Of a DNA stretch of 64,000 nucleotides, positions 42,854 to 53,032 are shown in pieces; position 1 is the first letter of the stretch; each line of letters starts with the position of its first letter. The position numbers were made by a program, and so were the translations under genes. This DNA comes from Paraburkholderia rhizosphaerae (GTDB lineage Bacteria > Pseudomonadota > Gammaproteobacteria > Burkholderiales > Burkholderiaceae). The DNA is taken from contig NZ_SORE01000029.1 in NCBI RefSeq assembly GCF_004366595.1, positions 30,378 through 94,377 of the forward strand, given 5' to 3'. Below the pieces are notes generated by a model. That model was not told the DNA's origin, ran no database searches, and saw only the letters and a program-made list of their open reading frames with translations.

Positions 42854-42872
42854 AATGCGAACCATTCTCAAT
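42854..42872. promoter_or_regulatory. Fur box upstream of ftrA
   Basis: AATGCGAACCATTCTCAAT, which reads ATTGAGAATGGTTCGCATT on the complement, is close to the consensus. It predicts iron repression of ftrABCD and the HbpS-like gene. Confidence 0.8.
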
Positions 42873-42927
42873 ACTTGTGGCGAGTGTATCACTCTTCCGG
42901 TTTCGGGACAAATGCCAGATATGCAGG

Positions 42928-42950
42928 AAACCCCGTCGCGTCAGGGGTTT
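42928..42950 (-). terminator. Possible terminator after uvrB
   Basis: AAACCCC and GGGGTTT arms with a nine-base loop, 98 bases past the uvrB stop. The T-run is short on the minus strand, so its strength is doubtful. Confidence 0.5.
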
Positions 42951-43047
42951 ACGGGAAGCTTGTGATCATTGCGCCGACGGAAATCAGCAGGGTCGACTCG
43001 ATGTCGCACATCGCCCATGTGGCGCAAGGGAACGCAATGTTGCATGG

Positions 43048-45141
<2,094 letters not shown>

Positions 45142-45560
45142 GGGACGGCATCCTGGGCCGGAAGCAAACGACTATTTTAGCGATTTGCGAAGCGGCGGGG
45201 CTGGGCGTGGGGACGCGGATTACGTGTAACGGTGTCCAGACCACGAGCAGATCGACGCAGCTTTCCGGCGCTTTATCGATTGGGCGCGCCTTCGCGATCC
45301 GGCACTCAAAAATATCGCGCATCGCGGGATGCGGCTCGGTGCGACCCGATTGCGGTCGGATTGCAGCCCGTTCGCCGCCCGTCGGCGCACGTCACATATG
45401 TGGCCATCGCGCCGCATTCCAACAGATTTGCGCCGAAAAGCCTGCGCGGATTCGCTACAATGGCACGTTGCGCGTGGCGATCCGCGTCCGGCCGCCATTG
45501 CCGGAACTGTTTCAGAAGCCTTTCCGTCGCCGTTATTCTCTTCACTACTGCCGATCCATC
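45142..45560. other. Intergenic region between uvrB and the aminotransferase
   Basis: A 419-base divergent promoter region. A long open frame in phase with the aminotransferase covers it but has Arg- and Ala-rich composition without conserved features. No RNA or repeat was seen. Confidence 0.45.
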
Positions 45561-46760
45561 ATGTCTCTCTTTTCCGCCGTCGAACTTGCTCCCCGCGACC
45601 CGATCCTGGGCCTGAACGAAGCCTTTAACGCCGATCCGCGCCCGACCAAGGTCAATCTGGGCGTCGGCGTCTACACGAACGAAGAAGGCAAGATTCCGCT
45701 GCTGCGTGCAGTGCGCGAAGCGGAAAAGGCGCGTATCGAAGCAGCGCTGCCGCGCGGCTATCTGCCGATCGAAGGCATCGCCGCTTATGACGCGGCGGTG
45801 CAGCAACTGCTGCTCGGCAAGGACTCGCCGCTTATCGCGGCCGGCCGCGTGGTGACGGCACAAGCGCTCGGCGGCACCGGCGCACTGAAAATCGGCGCGG
45901 ATTTCCTCAAGCGTCTGAACCCCGCGGCGAAGGTCGCGATCAGCGACCCGAGCTGGGAGAACCACCGCGCGCTCTTCGAAAGCGCCGGCTTCGAAGTGCT
46001 TTCGTACCCGTATTACGACGCAAAGACGAACGGCGTCAACTTCGAAGCGATGCTGACGGCGCTCAACGGTTACGCGCCGGGCACGATCATCGTGCTGCAC
46101 GCGTGCTGCCACAACCCGACCGGCGTCGATCTGACGGCCGACCAGTGGCGTCAGGTCGTCGAAGTCGTGAAGGCGCGCCAGCTGGTGCCGTTCCTCGATA
46201 TCGCGTACCAGGGCTTTGGCGACGGCATCGACGCGGACGCAGCCGCGGTGCGTCTGTTCGCACAGTCGGAACTGAACGTGTTCGTGTCGTCGTCGTTCTC
46301 GAAGTCGTTCTCGCTGTATGGCGAGCGCGTCGGCGCACTGTCGGTCATCACGAGCAGCAAGGAAGAAACCACGCGCGTGCTGTCACAACTGAAGCGCGTG
46401 ATCCGCACCAACTATTCGAATCCGCCGACGCACGGCGGCTCGGTCGTCGCGGCGGTGCTCGGTTCGCCGGAACTGCGTGCGACGTGGGAAGCCGAACTCG
46501 GCGAAATGCGTGACCGTATTCGCTCGATGCGCAACGGCCTGGTCGCGCGTCTGCAGGCAGCAGGCGTGAACCGCGATTTCAGCTTCGTGAACGTGCAGCG
46601 CGGCATGTTCTCGTATTCGGGCCTGACCTCAGCGCAGGTCGATCGTCTGCGTGAAGAGTTCGGCATCTATGCGGTCGGCACGGGGCGTATTTGCGTCGCG
46701 GCGCTGAATACGCGCAATCTGGATGTGGTCGCGAACGCGATTGCGCACGTGTTGAAATAA
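45561..46760 (+). CDS. Aromatic-amino-acid/aspartate aminotransferase
   Basis: A 399-residue class I aminotransferase of the TyrB/AspC subgroup, making Tyr, Phe or Asp from the keto acids with glutamate. The PLP lysine is in 'SSSFSKSFSLYGERVG', and the PLP-contacting 'HACCHNPTGVDLT' and Arg in 'FGIYAVGTGRICVAALN' are present. The 20-odd in-frame codons and more upstream are ignored, because 'MSLFSAVELAPRDPILGLNE' is the family's normal start. A strong terminator follows. TyrB or AspC cannot be separated by eye. Confidence 0.95.
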   Translation: MSLFSAVELAPRDPILGLNEAFNADPRPTKVNLGVGVYTNEEGKIPLLRAVREAEKARIEAALPRGYLPIEGIAAYDAAVQQLLLGKDSPLIAAGRVVTAQALGGTGALKIGADFLKRLNPAAKVAISDPSWENHRALFESAGFEVLSYPYYDAKTNGVNFEAMLTALNGYAPGTIIVLHACCHNPTGVDLTADQWRQVVEVVKARQLVPFLDIAYQGFGDGIDADAAAVRLFAQSELNVFVSSSFSKSFSLYGERVGALSVITSSKEETTRVLSQLKRVIRTNYSNPPTHGGSVVAAVLGSPELRATWEAELGEMRDRIRSMRNGLVARLQAAGVNRDFSFVNVQRGMFSYSGLTSAQVDRLREEFGIYAVGTGRICVAALNTRNLDVVANAIAHVLK

Positions 46761-46823
46761 CGCGGTACCGCGGCGGCGAACGGACGTTTCGGTCTGCCCA
46801 CACGGGCGCGAGAGAGCAAAGCG

Positions 46824-46856
46824 AAAGCGGCACGGTTCACCCGTGCCGCTTTTTTA
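46824..46856 (+). terminator. Bidirectional terminator after the aminotransferase
   Basis: Arms AAAGCGGCACGG and CCGTGCCGCTTT with a short loop and a T-run, between the aminotransferase and the convergent patatin gene. Confidence 0.9.
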
Positions 46857-46881
46857 TGTTGTGCCGAGCCGGCCGCAATGA

Positions 46882-48126
46882 TCAGCGTGTATCGCGATGG
46901 ATATCGTGCGTCACGAAGCCCGAATCGTTGTCCGGCATATCGAGCCAGCCGGGTTGAGCAAGCGATGCGCGGATGTCATCAAGCCCGCTTTGCCAGTGCT
47001 CATGCATCGTCGACAAGCCGAACTGATAGTCCTTGTAGTGCCCTTCATATTCCTTGTTCCGGTAGATCAGATGGATCACGTTGTAGCGCTTCGAGCACGA
47101 CAGCTCTTCAGCCAGCTTGCACCACGGATCATCGCGATGTTCGGGCGCGACACGGTCTAGCAGTTCGCGCAGCACATGCCGGAAGCGCTGCGTACGCTGC
47201 ATCATGTCCGTAACCATACGTGTGCGGCTCGAATACTGGATGTCCTTCACCCGCCCTTGCACATCGGTGATGTTGTCCGGCACCGGGCCGATCGCGCTCC
47301 ACAAGTCCACCTGGAACGCGAGCGTGTCGCGACGCGGCGTGGTCTGCGCGACCTGATTGAGCGGCGTGTTCGACATCAGTCCGCCATCCCAGTAGTACTG
47401 GCCGTCGATCTCGACCGCGCCGAAGCCGGGGGGCAGCGCGCCGGACGCCATAAAGTGCTCGGCCTTCAGCGTCGTACCCGGATGCGAGTTGTCGAAGTAA
47501 GCGAAGTTACCGGTGCCGACGTTGACCGCACCGATCGACACACGCGTTTCGCCGGAATTGATGCGATCGAAGTCGCAAAGCTGCTCGAGCGTCGCTTTGA
47601 GCGGCGCCGTATCGTAATAGCTGGCGAGTTGCGGCGGCCCGGACACGGTCGGCAGCGGCGGCGGGAAACGCGGCACGAAAAAGCCCTTCTGCCCGTCGAC
47701 GATCGCACCCACTGCCTGCATCGCGGTGAACGCTTTGCGAACCGCGTCAGTGGAATTGAAGAACGCGTGTTCGACGAATGGCGGCAACGGCGGCCCGAAT
47801 GCCGGCTGGCAGATGGTTTCCCAGAATTCTCGCAGCCGCTCGATGCGATGCTCGGGCGCATTGCCGGCGATGATCGCCGTGTTCAATGCGCCGATCGAAA
47901 TGCCGGCGATCCAGTTCGGCAGCACGCCTGCCTCGTGGAGTCCCTGATACACGCCGGCCTGGTACGCGCCGAGCGCGCCGCCACCTTGCAGCATCAGCGC
48001 GACCGTCTCGTATTGCGGTAGTTCGAGGTGCTTACTCGCGCGCGTGCCGGTTGCGGCACCCGCATGCGGACCGTTACCCTCGCCGGCCGCGCCTGCGCGA
48101 GCCTCCTTGACGTTGCGTTGCGCCAT
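46882..48126 (-). CDS. Patatin-like phospholipase (with DUF3734 tail)
   Basis: A 414-residue serine lipase of the patatin family. The oxyanion loop 'LQGGGALGAYQAGVYQGL', the nucleophile motif 'IAGISIGALN' (GxSxG) and the catalytic Asp in 'YWDGGLMSNTPL' are all present. The C-terminal third, including 'NVIHLIYRNKEYEGHYKDYQ', matches DUF3734. No signal peptide. It lies 15 bases downstream of the 3-hydroxybutyrate dehydrogenase gene and is probably co-transcribed. Such patatin-type enzymes neighbour polyhydroxybutyrate genes in several Burkholderia. A role on the polymer or on membrane lipid is open. Confidence 0.9.
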   Translation of the reverse strand: MAQRNVKEARAGAAGEGNGPHAGAATGTRASKHLELPQYETVALMLQGGGALGAYQAGVYQGLHEAGVLPNWIAGISIGALNTAIIAGNAPEHRIERLREFWETICQPAFGPPLPPFVEHAFFNSTDAVRKAFTAMQAVGAIVDGQKGFFVPRFPPPLPTVSGPPQLASYYDTAPLKATLEQLCDFDRINSGETRVSIGAVNVGTGNFAYFDNSHPGTTLKAEHFMASGALPPGFGAVEIDGQYYWDGGLMSNTPLNQVAQTTPRRDTLAFQVDLWSAIGPVPDNITDVQGRVKDIQYSSRTRMVTDMMQRTQRFRHVLRELLDRVAPEHRDDPWCKLAEELSCSKRYNVIHLIYRNKEYEGHYKDYQFGLSTMHEHWQSGLDDIRASLAQPGWLDMPDNDSGFVTHDIHRDTR

Positions 48127-48141
48127 TCGTGCTCTCCATAT

Positions 48142-48939
48142 TTATTGCATGTACCAGCCGTGGCTCACGATAAACGACTGGCCGGTCAACGCCGCGGTCG
48201 GAAACGCGGACAAGAACAACACCGTCTGCGCGACATCTTCGACGGTGGTAAACACACCGTCCACCGTGCCTCCAAGCATCACGCGCTTGACGACTTCCTC
48301 TTCGCTGATACCAAGCTCCTTTGCCTGTTCGGGAATCTGCTTGTCGACGAGCGGCGTGCGCACAAAGCCAGGACAAACGACATGCGAACGCACGTTGTGC
48401 TTTGCGCCTTCCTTCGCGAGCACGCGTGCGAGACCGAGCAGCGCATGCTTGGCAGCCACGTACGCGGACTTCAGCGGCGAAGCTTCATGCGAATGCACGG
48501 AGCCCATATAGATCACGACGCCGCCGCGATCGTCCTTGTACATGTGCTTGAGCGCCGCCTTCGTAGTAAGGAACGCACCATCGACGTGAATGGCCTGCAT
48601 CTTCTTCCAGTCGGAAAACGCGTAGCTCTCGATCGGGTTAACGATCTGGATGCCGGCGTTTGAAATCAGGATGTCCACGGAACCGAACTCCGCCGCGACC
48701 TTGTCGATACCCTGATTGACCGCGTCTTCGTTCGTGACATCCATTGCGACGCCAATCGCCTTACCGCCCGCTTTCGTGATTTCATCGGCGACCGCGTTCG
48801 CGCCTTGCTGGTTCAGGTCGGCAATCGCGACCGCGGCGCCCGCTTCCGACAGCGTCAATGCAATCTGTTTGCCGATGCCGCTAGCCGCACCCGTGACGAC
48901 CGCGACCTTGCCTTTCAGACTCGTATTCAGTGACGACAT
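48142..48939 (-). CDS. 3-hydroxybutyrate dehydrogenase
   Basis: A 265-residue short-chain dehydrogenase that oxidises 3-hydroxybutyrate to acetoacetate with NAD+. The cofactor motif 'VVTGAASGIGKQIALTL' and the active-site Ser-Tyr-Lys in 'YMGSVHSHEASPLKSAYVAAKHAL' are present. The 'VCPGFVRTPLVDKQIPEQAK' region and C-terminal 'SHGWYMQ' are typical of bacterial BDH. First of a two-gene unit with the patatin gene. This suggests use of 3-hydroxybutyrate from stored polyester. Confidence 0.93.
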   Translation of the reverse strand: MSSLNTSLKGKVAVVTGAASGIGKQIALTLSEAGAAVAIADLNQQGANAVADEITKAGGKAIGVAMDVTNEDAVNQGIDKVAAEFGSVDILISNAGIQIVNPIESYAFSDWKKMQAIHVDGAFLTTKAALKHMYKDDRGGVVIYMGSVHSHEASPLKSAYVAAKHALLGLARVLAKEGAKHNVRSHVVCPGFVRTPLVDKQIPEQAKELGISEEEVVKRVMLGGTVDGVFTTVEDVAQTVLFLSAFPTAALTGQSFIVSHGWYMQ

Positions 48940-49156
48940 CCGGAACCTCCTTGCAATAGATGAGTAATGAAACCATGAGGCGCGTGCGCGGTGAAGCTAG
49001 CCGAATGGCATATCCCGTTCGGACGAATGTTGCACCGCGGTCAGCGCTGCTATTGTGCATGAAGCGGAACGCGCAAAGCACCGATCACGTGGCGGTCGGA
49101 ATCGGATTAAGCTAAGCGGTTTTCACGCAGTCTTGGACAACCAACAGGGGAATTGC

Positions 49157-50128
49157 ATGAACTATCGTCGTCTTGGCCGCTCCGGCCTGCAGGTCAGCGA
49201 ACTGTCGATCGGCTCGTGGGTCACTTACGGCAACCAGGTGGACCGTCGCGTCGCGCGTGAATCGCTCGCCGCGGCGCGCGATGCGGGCATCAATTTTTTC
49301 GACAACGCGGAAGTCTATGCAGGCGGCCAGTCGGAAGAAATCATGGGGTATGCGCTCAAGGAACTCGGCTGGCCGCGCGTTAGCTATGTGGTCTCGACGA
49401 AGTTCTTCTGGGGCCTCAATGAAGCACCGAATCAGTATCACACGCTTAACCGAAAATATTTGCTGAACGCGATCGACCAGTCGCTGACGCGCCTGCAACT
49501 CGACTACGTCGATCTGGTGTTTTGCCATCGGCCCGATCCACATACGCCGGTCGAGGAAACCGTATGGGCGATGAGCGACATGATCACGCGCGGCAAAGCG
49601 CTGTACTGGGGCACGTCCGAATGGAGCGCGGACGAGATTCGCGCGGCTTACGAAATCGCCGAGCGGCATCATCTTCACAAACCGGTGATGGAGCAACCGC
49701 AATACAACCTGTTCTGCCGCAAACGCGTTGAAGAAGAATACAGCCGGCTTTACGAAGACATCGGCCTCGGCTTGACGACGTGGAGCCCGCTCGCGTCGGG
49801 CCTGTTGACTGGCAAGTACCGCAATGGCGTGCCCGCCGGCAGCCGCGCGGAACTGCAAGGTTACGACTGGCTGCGCAATTCGCTGACCGATGCCGGCAAG
49901 AACGCCATCGTCGGCAAGCTTGGCGACGTCGCAGACGAACTCGGCTGCACGCTCGCGCAACTGGCGATCGCGTGGATCCTGACGAACCCGAACGTCAGCA
50001 CGGTGATCACCGGCGCGTCGCGCGTCGAACAGATCGGCGAGAACATGAAGGCGCAAGACGTCGCCGCGAAAATCACGCCTGAGATCAAGCAACGTATCGA
50101 AGCGATCGTCGGCGATTCGTTCAATTGA
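49157..50128 (+). CDS. Aldo/keto reductase (Kv-beta-like, YghZ group)
   Basis: A 323-residue NADPH-dependent aldo/keto reductase. The catalytic set is visible: Tyr in 'FFDNAEVYAGGQSEEIMG', Lys in 'YVVSTKFFWGL' and His in 'LVFCHRPDPHTPVEE'. The NADP-binding 'VSTVITGASRVEQIGEN' is near the C-terminus. The group resembles potassium-channel beta subunits, and bacterial members reduce toxic aldehydes such as methylglyoxal. The chosen ATG has AGGGGA upstream. Monocistronic. Confidence 0.92.
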   Translation: MNYRRLGRSGLQVSELSIGSWVTYGNQVDRRVARESLAAARDAGINFFDNAEVYAGGQSEEIMGYALKELGWPRVSYVVSTKFFWGLNEAPNQYHTLNRKYLLNAIDQSLTRLQLDYVDLVFCHRPDPHTPVEETVWAMSDMITRGKALYWGTSEWSADEIRAAYEIAERHHLHKPVMEQPQYNLFCRKRVEEEYSRLYEDIGLGLTTWSPLASGLLTGKYRNGVPAGSRAELQGYDWLRNSLTDAGKNAIVGKLGDVADELGCTLAQLAIAWILTNPNVSTVITGASRVEQIGENMKAQDVAAKITPEIKQRIEAIVGDSFN

Positions 50129-50334
50129 AATTGATCGGGCGGAGCATGATCGGCTAGCGCCGGTTCCAGGCGTCGCCTGGTTCAGCACAACGATTAAGTG
50201 GACCGCGATGCGGCGTCGCGTACTACAATACGCGCCCGCGTTGCGAGAACCGGCAACGCGTGATTCATGCGTTACCGGTCGGAACGGCCGGCACGTGCCT
50301 AATATGTTTTTGGACACCCGCCCCGGATTCCACC

Positions 50335-51180
50335 ATGCTCAGTTATCGACACGCTTTCCACGCGGGCAATCACGCCGACGTTCTGAAACACGCGGTACTC
50401 GTGCAGTTGCTGCGTTATCTCGGCCAGAAAGACAAGGCTTACTGGTACATCGACACGCATGCGGGCGCCGGTGTTTATGCGCTAAAAGAAGGCTATGCGG
50501 CGAAATCCGGCGAATTCACCAGCGGCATTGAGAAGCTGTGGAAACGCGACGACCTGCCGCCAGTGCTGGCCGATTATGTCGAGGAAGTCTCCGCGCTCAA
50601 TCCGGATGGCCAGCTTCGCTACTATCCGGGCTCACCGTATCTCGCGTGGCGTCTGATGCGCGCGCAGGACCGGATGCGCCTGTTTGAACTGCACAGCACC
50701 GAAATCGAAGTGCTTCGCCACAATTTCCGCGACGCCGGCCGGCGGGCGATGCTTTTTGCAGGCGATGGAATCGATGGCATCAAACCGCTACTGCCACCGG
50801 CGCCCAGGCGCGCACTGGTGCTGATCGATCCGTCTTATGAAGACAAGCGCGATTACGCGCGCACGCTGGCTTGCATCGAAGACAGCCTGAAGCGCTTTTC
50901 GACCGGCACCTACGCGATCTGGTATCCGCAGGTCGCGCGCCCGGAATCGCAACGGTTCGCGGATCAGCTCAAGCGGCTGCAGGAAAAGAACTGGTTGCAT
51001 GTCACGCTGACCGTCTGCAGCCCGCCGGCCGATGGATTCGGGCTGTTTGGCAGTGGCATGTTCATCTTGAACCCACCGTACACACTGCCTCAGGCGATGA
51101 AGGACTCGATGCCTTGGCTGGTCAAAACATTGGGACAGGACAAAGCGGCGCAATTCAAGGTCGAATTCCGGGGGGACTGA
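50335..51180 (+). CDS. rlmJ: 23S rRNA (adenine-2030-N6)-methyltransferase RlmJ
   Basis: A 281-residue methyltransferase of the RlmJ (YhiR) family. The N-terminal 'MLSYRHAFHAGNHADVLKHA' is diagnostic. The SAM site includes 'WYIDTHAGAGVYAL' and the catalytic motif is 'LIDPSYEDK' in place of DPPY, as in the family. It modifies A2030 of 23S rRNA. An in-frame leader from 50260 is rejected because the family starts with MLSYRH. Confidence 0.95.
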   Translation: MLSYRHAFHAGNHADVLKHAVLVQLLRYLGQKDKAYWYIDTHAGAGVYALKEGYAAKSGEFTSGIEKLWKRDDLPPVLADYVEEVSALNPDGQLRYYPGSPYLAWRLMRAQDRMRLFELHSTEIEVLRHNFRDAGRRAMLFAGDGIDGIKPLLPPAPRRALVLIDPSYEDKRDYARTLACIEDSLKRFSTGTYAIWYPQVARPESQRFADQLKRLQEKNWLHVTLTVCSPPADGFGLFGSGMFILNPPYTLPQAMKDSMPWLVKTLGQDKAAQFKVEFRGD

Positions 51181-51199
51181 CCGGACTTCAAGCGGGGGT

Positions 51200-51287
51200 T
51201 TAAAGCGCGGACCTCAGACGCGGACCTAAAGCGCGAATCTCGGGCGCGAATCTCAAGCACAGATCTTAAGCGCGAATGTCGAACGCC
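51200..51287. repeat. Imperfect short tandem repeats downstream of rlmJ
   Basis: Six degenerate units of about 12-15 bases on the theme GCGCGAATCTCAA (variants with GGACCT, AATCTC, AGATCT, AATGTC). The array fills the gap between rlmJ and the convergent Pro-rich protein gene. Confidence 0.6.
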
Positions 51288-51301
51288 GGCCCAAGGTCGT
51301 A

Positions 51302-51655
51302 CTACTGCGGCTGCGGCGCGGGACGTGGCGGCTGCGGGCGCGGCCCGCCCGAATGAGGCGGCTTTGCACCGTTGGTCGGCAAATTGATGTATGGCGCCAC
51401 GTAGATCGGCGTCGACGAATTGTACGGCGCGAGTTGTTCAGGCTGGGCGGCCGGCGCCGCTTGCACAATCGGCTGTTGGGAAAGAGGCGCGGTCTGCAAC
51501 ACCATGCCGCTTTGCCCGTCGCTGATGCCGTGTTGCGTATCGAGAATCAGCGGCTGTCCGCCTGCTGCGAACGCAGTCGAAGCCGTGAACGCCGACACCG
51601 ATAACACCGAGGCCGCGGCGGTAATCACCAAACGAGTCGAACGGACCTTGAGCAT
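51302..51655 (-). CDS. Secreted proline-rich small protein
   Basis: A 117-residue product with a signal peptide ('LVITAAASVLSVSAFTASTA' then FAAGG), an Ala/Gln/Pro-rich mature region, and a C-terminal polyproline tail ('GGPRPQPPRPAPQPQ'). The start at 51655 places the basic residues right before the hydrophobic core. It is probably periplasmic. No known domain. Confidence 0.65.
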   Translation of the reverse strand: MLKVRSTRLVITAAASVLSVSAFTASTAFAAGGQPLILDTQHGISDGQSGMVLQTAPLSQQPIVQAAPAAQPEQLAPYNSSTPIYVAPYINLPTNGAKPPHSGGPRPQPPRPAPQPQ

Positions 51656-51780
51656 AAGCGCTGAGCAGATCAGATTGCGATGGACGGTTGCGGTCAATGC
51701 AAACTCAAAAACCGCTTTACCTTACCGCAGTGGCAACGTTCAGACTAGTGAATATTAAGTGTACGGGTGCCAGAAACGAC

Positions 51781-51803
51781 AAAGCCCCGCATGGCGGGGC
51801 TTT
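51781..51803 (-). terminator. Terminator between the Pro-rich and DUF3563 genes
   Basis: AAAGCCCCGC and GCGGGGCTTT arms with a three-base loop. Read on the minus strand it follows the DUF3563 gene, and it insulates the Pro-rich gene from it. Confidence 0.8.
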
Positions 51804-51838
51804 CTTCGCGGCGGCGAATGCTTCGCCGACAGGCTGAC

Positions 51839-51985
51839 TTACAGCGAATAACCATTCGTTTCGAGTTCGCGGATCCGCTGCTCGAGTTGGACGATATCGG
51901 TCGACTCGGCGAGATACGCCTCGCGGCGGCTCTGTTCAGCAGTTTCGAACCAGTTGCTCAGTTTTTCGACGACAAACGCGATCAT
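51839..51985 (-). CDS. DUF3563 family small protein
   Basis: A 48-residue protein starting 'MIAFVVEKLSNWFETAEQSR' and ending 'LEQRIRELETNGYSL', matching the small DUF3563 family frequent in Burkholderiaceae. It is amphipathic and likely binds membrane or partner protein; the function is unknown. GGAGA lies seven bases before the ATG at 51985. Confidence 0.8.
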   Translation of the reverse strand: MIAFVVEKLSNWFETAEQSRREAYLAESTDIVQLEQRIRELETNGYSL

Positions 51986-52259
51986 GATGCTTCTCCAAGG
52001 ATCAGTATGAATCCCCGGTGGGTCGGACATCAGGGATTTCCCGTGAAAGGGTTAACCCGCATTATGACCGGTCGATGCGTTTGCGCCAGTGAAATGCCTG
52101 AATTCTGTGCATTCGAATCTGGAATAATGCGCCGCTTTTGTCAGCGTAAATGATTGATTTTGATCGAACTTTGACGTCCGCGGGAGCCGCCGGAAGGCTG
52201 GCGCGCCCGTGCGCACCAAATTTGTGCAAATAACCGCGATGAGCGTCATTGGACAGCGC

Positions 52260-52694
52260 CTATTCGTCGTGAGCGTGGCATCCGCTGTTGCTAGCCGGCT
52301 TCGAGCCGGTATTGGCGAGGCTTTCGATGATCGGACAATCGGGCCGGTCGTCACCATGGCAGTGATCGGCAAGATGAGCGAGCGTGTCACGCATTTGCGT
52401 CAGTTCGGCAATCCGCCGGTCGAGTTCGGTGACATGTTCAAGGGCAATCGCCTTGACCTCCGCGCTCGCCCGCGATCGATCGTGCCACAGAGCGAGCAGA
52501 CGCCGGATATCGTCGACCAGGAAGCCAAGGCGCCGCGCCTGGCGGATAAAGCGCAGCGAGTGGACTTCCTGCGTCCCGTACACGCGGTACCCAGCCGGCG
52601 TGCGCGCCTTGGCCGCCAGCAAACCGACGCTTTCGTAATAGCGGATCATCTTCGCCGTAACGCCCGACGCGCGCGCTGCTTCGCCGATATTCAT
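52260..52694 (-). CDS. cueR: MerR-family copper-responsive regulator (CueR-type)
   Basis: A 144-residue MerR regulator. The winged helix 'MNIGEAARASGVTAKMIRYY' and dimerisation helix are followed by the metal loop 'HCHGDDRPDCPI', whose C-x7-C spacing equals that of the Cu(I) sensor CueR. A C-terminal 'SGCHAHDE' adds further Cys and His. The family-typical start at 52694 is used instead of the longer ORF. It is divergent from the copper chaperone gene, with a MerR-type dyad between. Confidence 0.9.
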   Translation of the reverse strand: MNIGEAARASGVTAKMIRYYESVGLLAAKARTPAGYRVYGTQEVHSLRFIRQARRLGFLVDDIRRLLALWHDRSRASAEVKAIALEHVTELDRRIAELTQMRDTLAHLADHCHGDDRPDCPIIESLANTGSKPASNSGCHAHDE

Positions 52695-52733
52695 GCCGCT
52701 TGCCCTCTTTGATTCCGTGCCGTCCGATCCTAC

Positions 52734-52754
52734 ACCTTCCCATGCTGGGAAGCT
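52734..52754. promoter_or_regulatory. CueR-type operator
   Basis: ACCTTCCCATGCTGGGAAGCT, with CTTCCC and GGGAAG arms around ATGCT, almost matches the copA operator of E. coli. It lies between the divergent cueR and copZ starts. Confidence 0.8.
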
Positions 52755-52822
52755 CCACATGCCAGTTGGGGATCGGCAGGCATAATCCAACCATCCGTAT
52801 CTCTTTGCAAAAGGAACCTGAA

Positions 52823-53032
52823 ATGACCATCGAATTCAACGTGGAAGGGATGAGCTGCCAGCATTGCGTGTCGGCCGTCACCAACGCGATTCGCGAGCGC
52901 GACGCGGCGGCGCGCGTGCAGGTCGATCTCGCGGCGGGCAAGGTCACGGTCGAATCAGCCGCGCCGGTCGACTCGCTGAAGGACGCGATCGACGACGCAG
53001 GCTACACAGTCGTCGCCGTCGCGAACCGATGA
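52823..53032 (+). CDS. copZ: CopZ-type copper chaperone (heavy-metal-associated domain)
   Basis: A 69-residue HMA-domain protein with the Cu(I) motif 'GMSCQHCVSAVTNAI' (MxCxxC). The start is at 52823, with AAAGGAA upstream, rather than the longer leader ORF. It likely carries copper in the cytoplasm to an exporting ATPase, but no CopA gene is in the window. Under CueR control from the dyad upstream. It overlaps the next gene by four bases. Confidence 0.93.
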   Translation: MTIEFNVEGMSCQHCVSAVTNAIRERDAAARVQVDLAAGKVTVESAAPVDSLKDAIDDAGYTVVAVANR

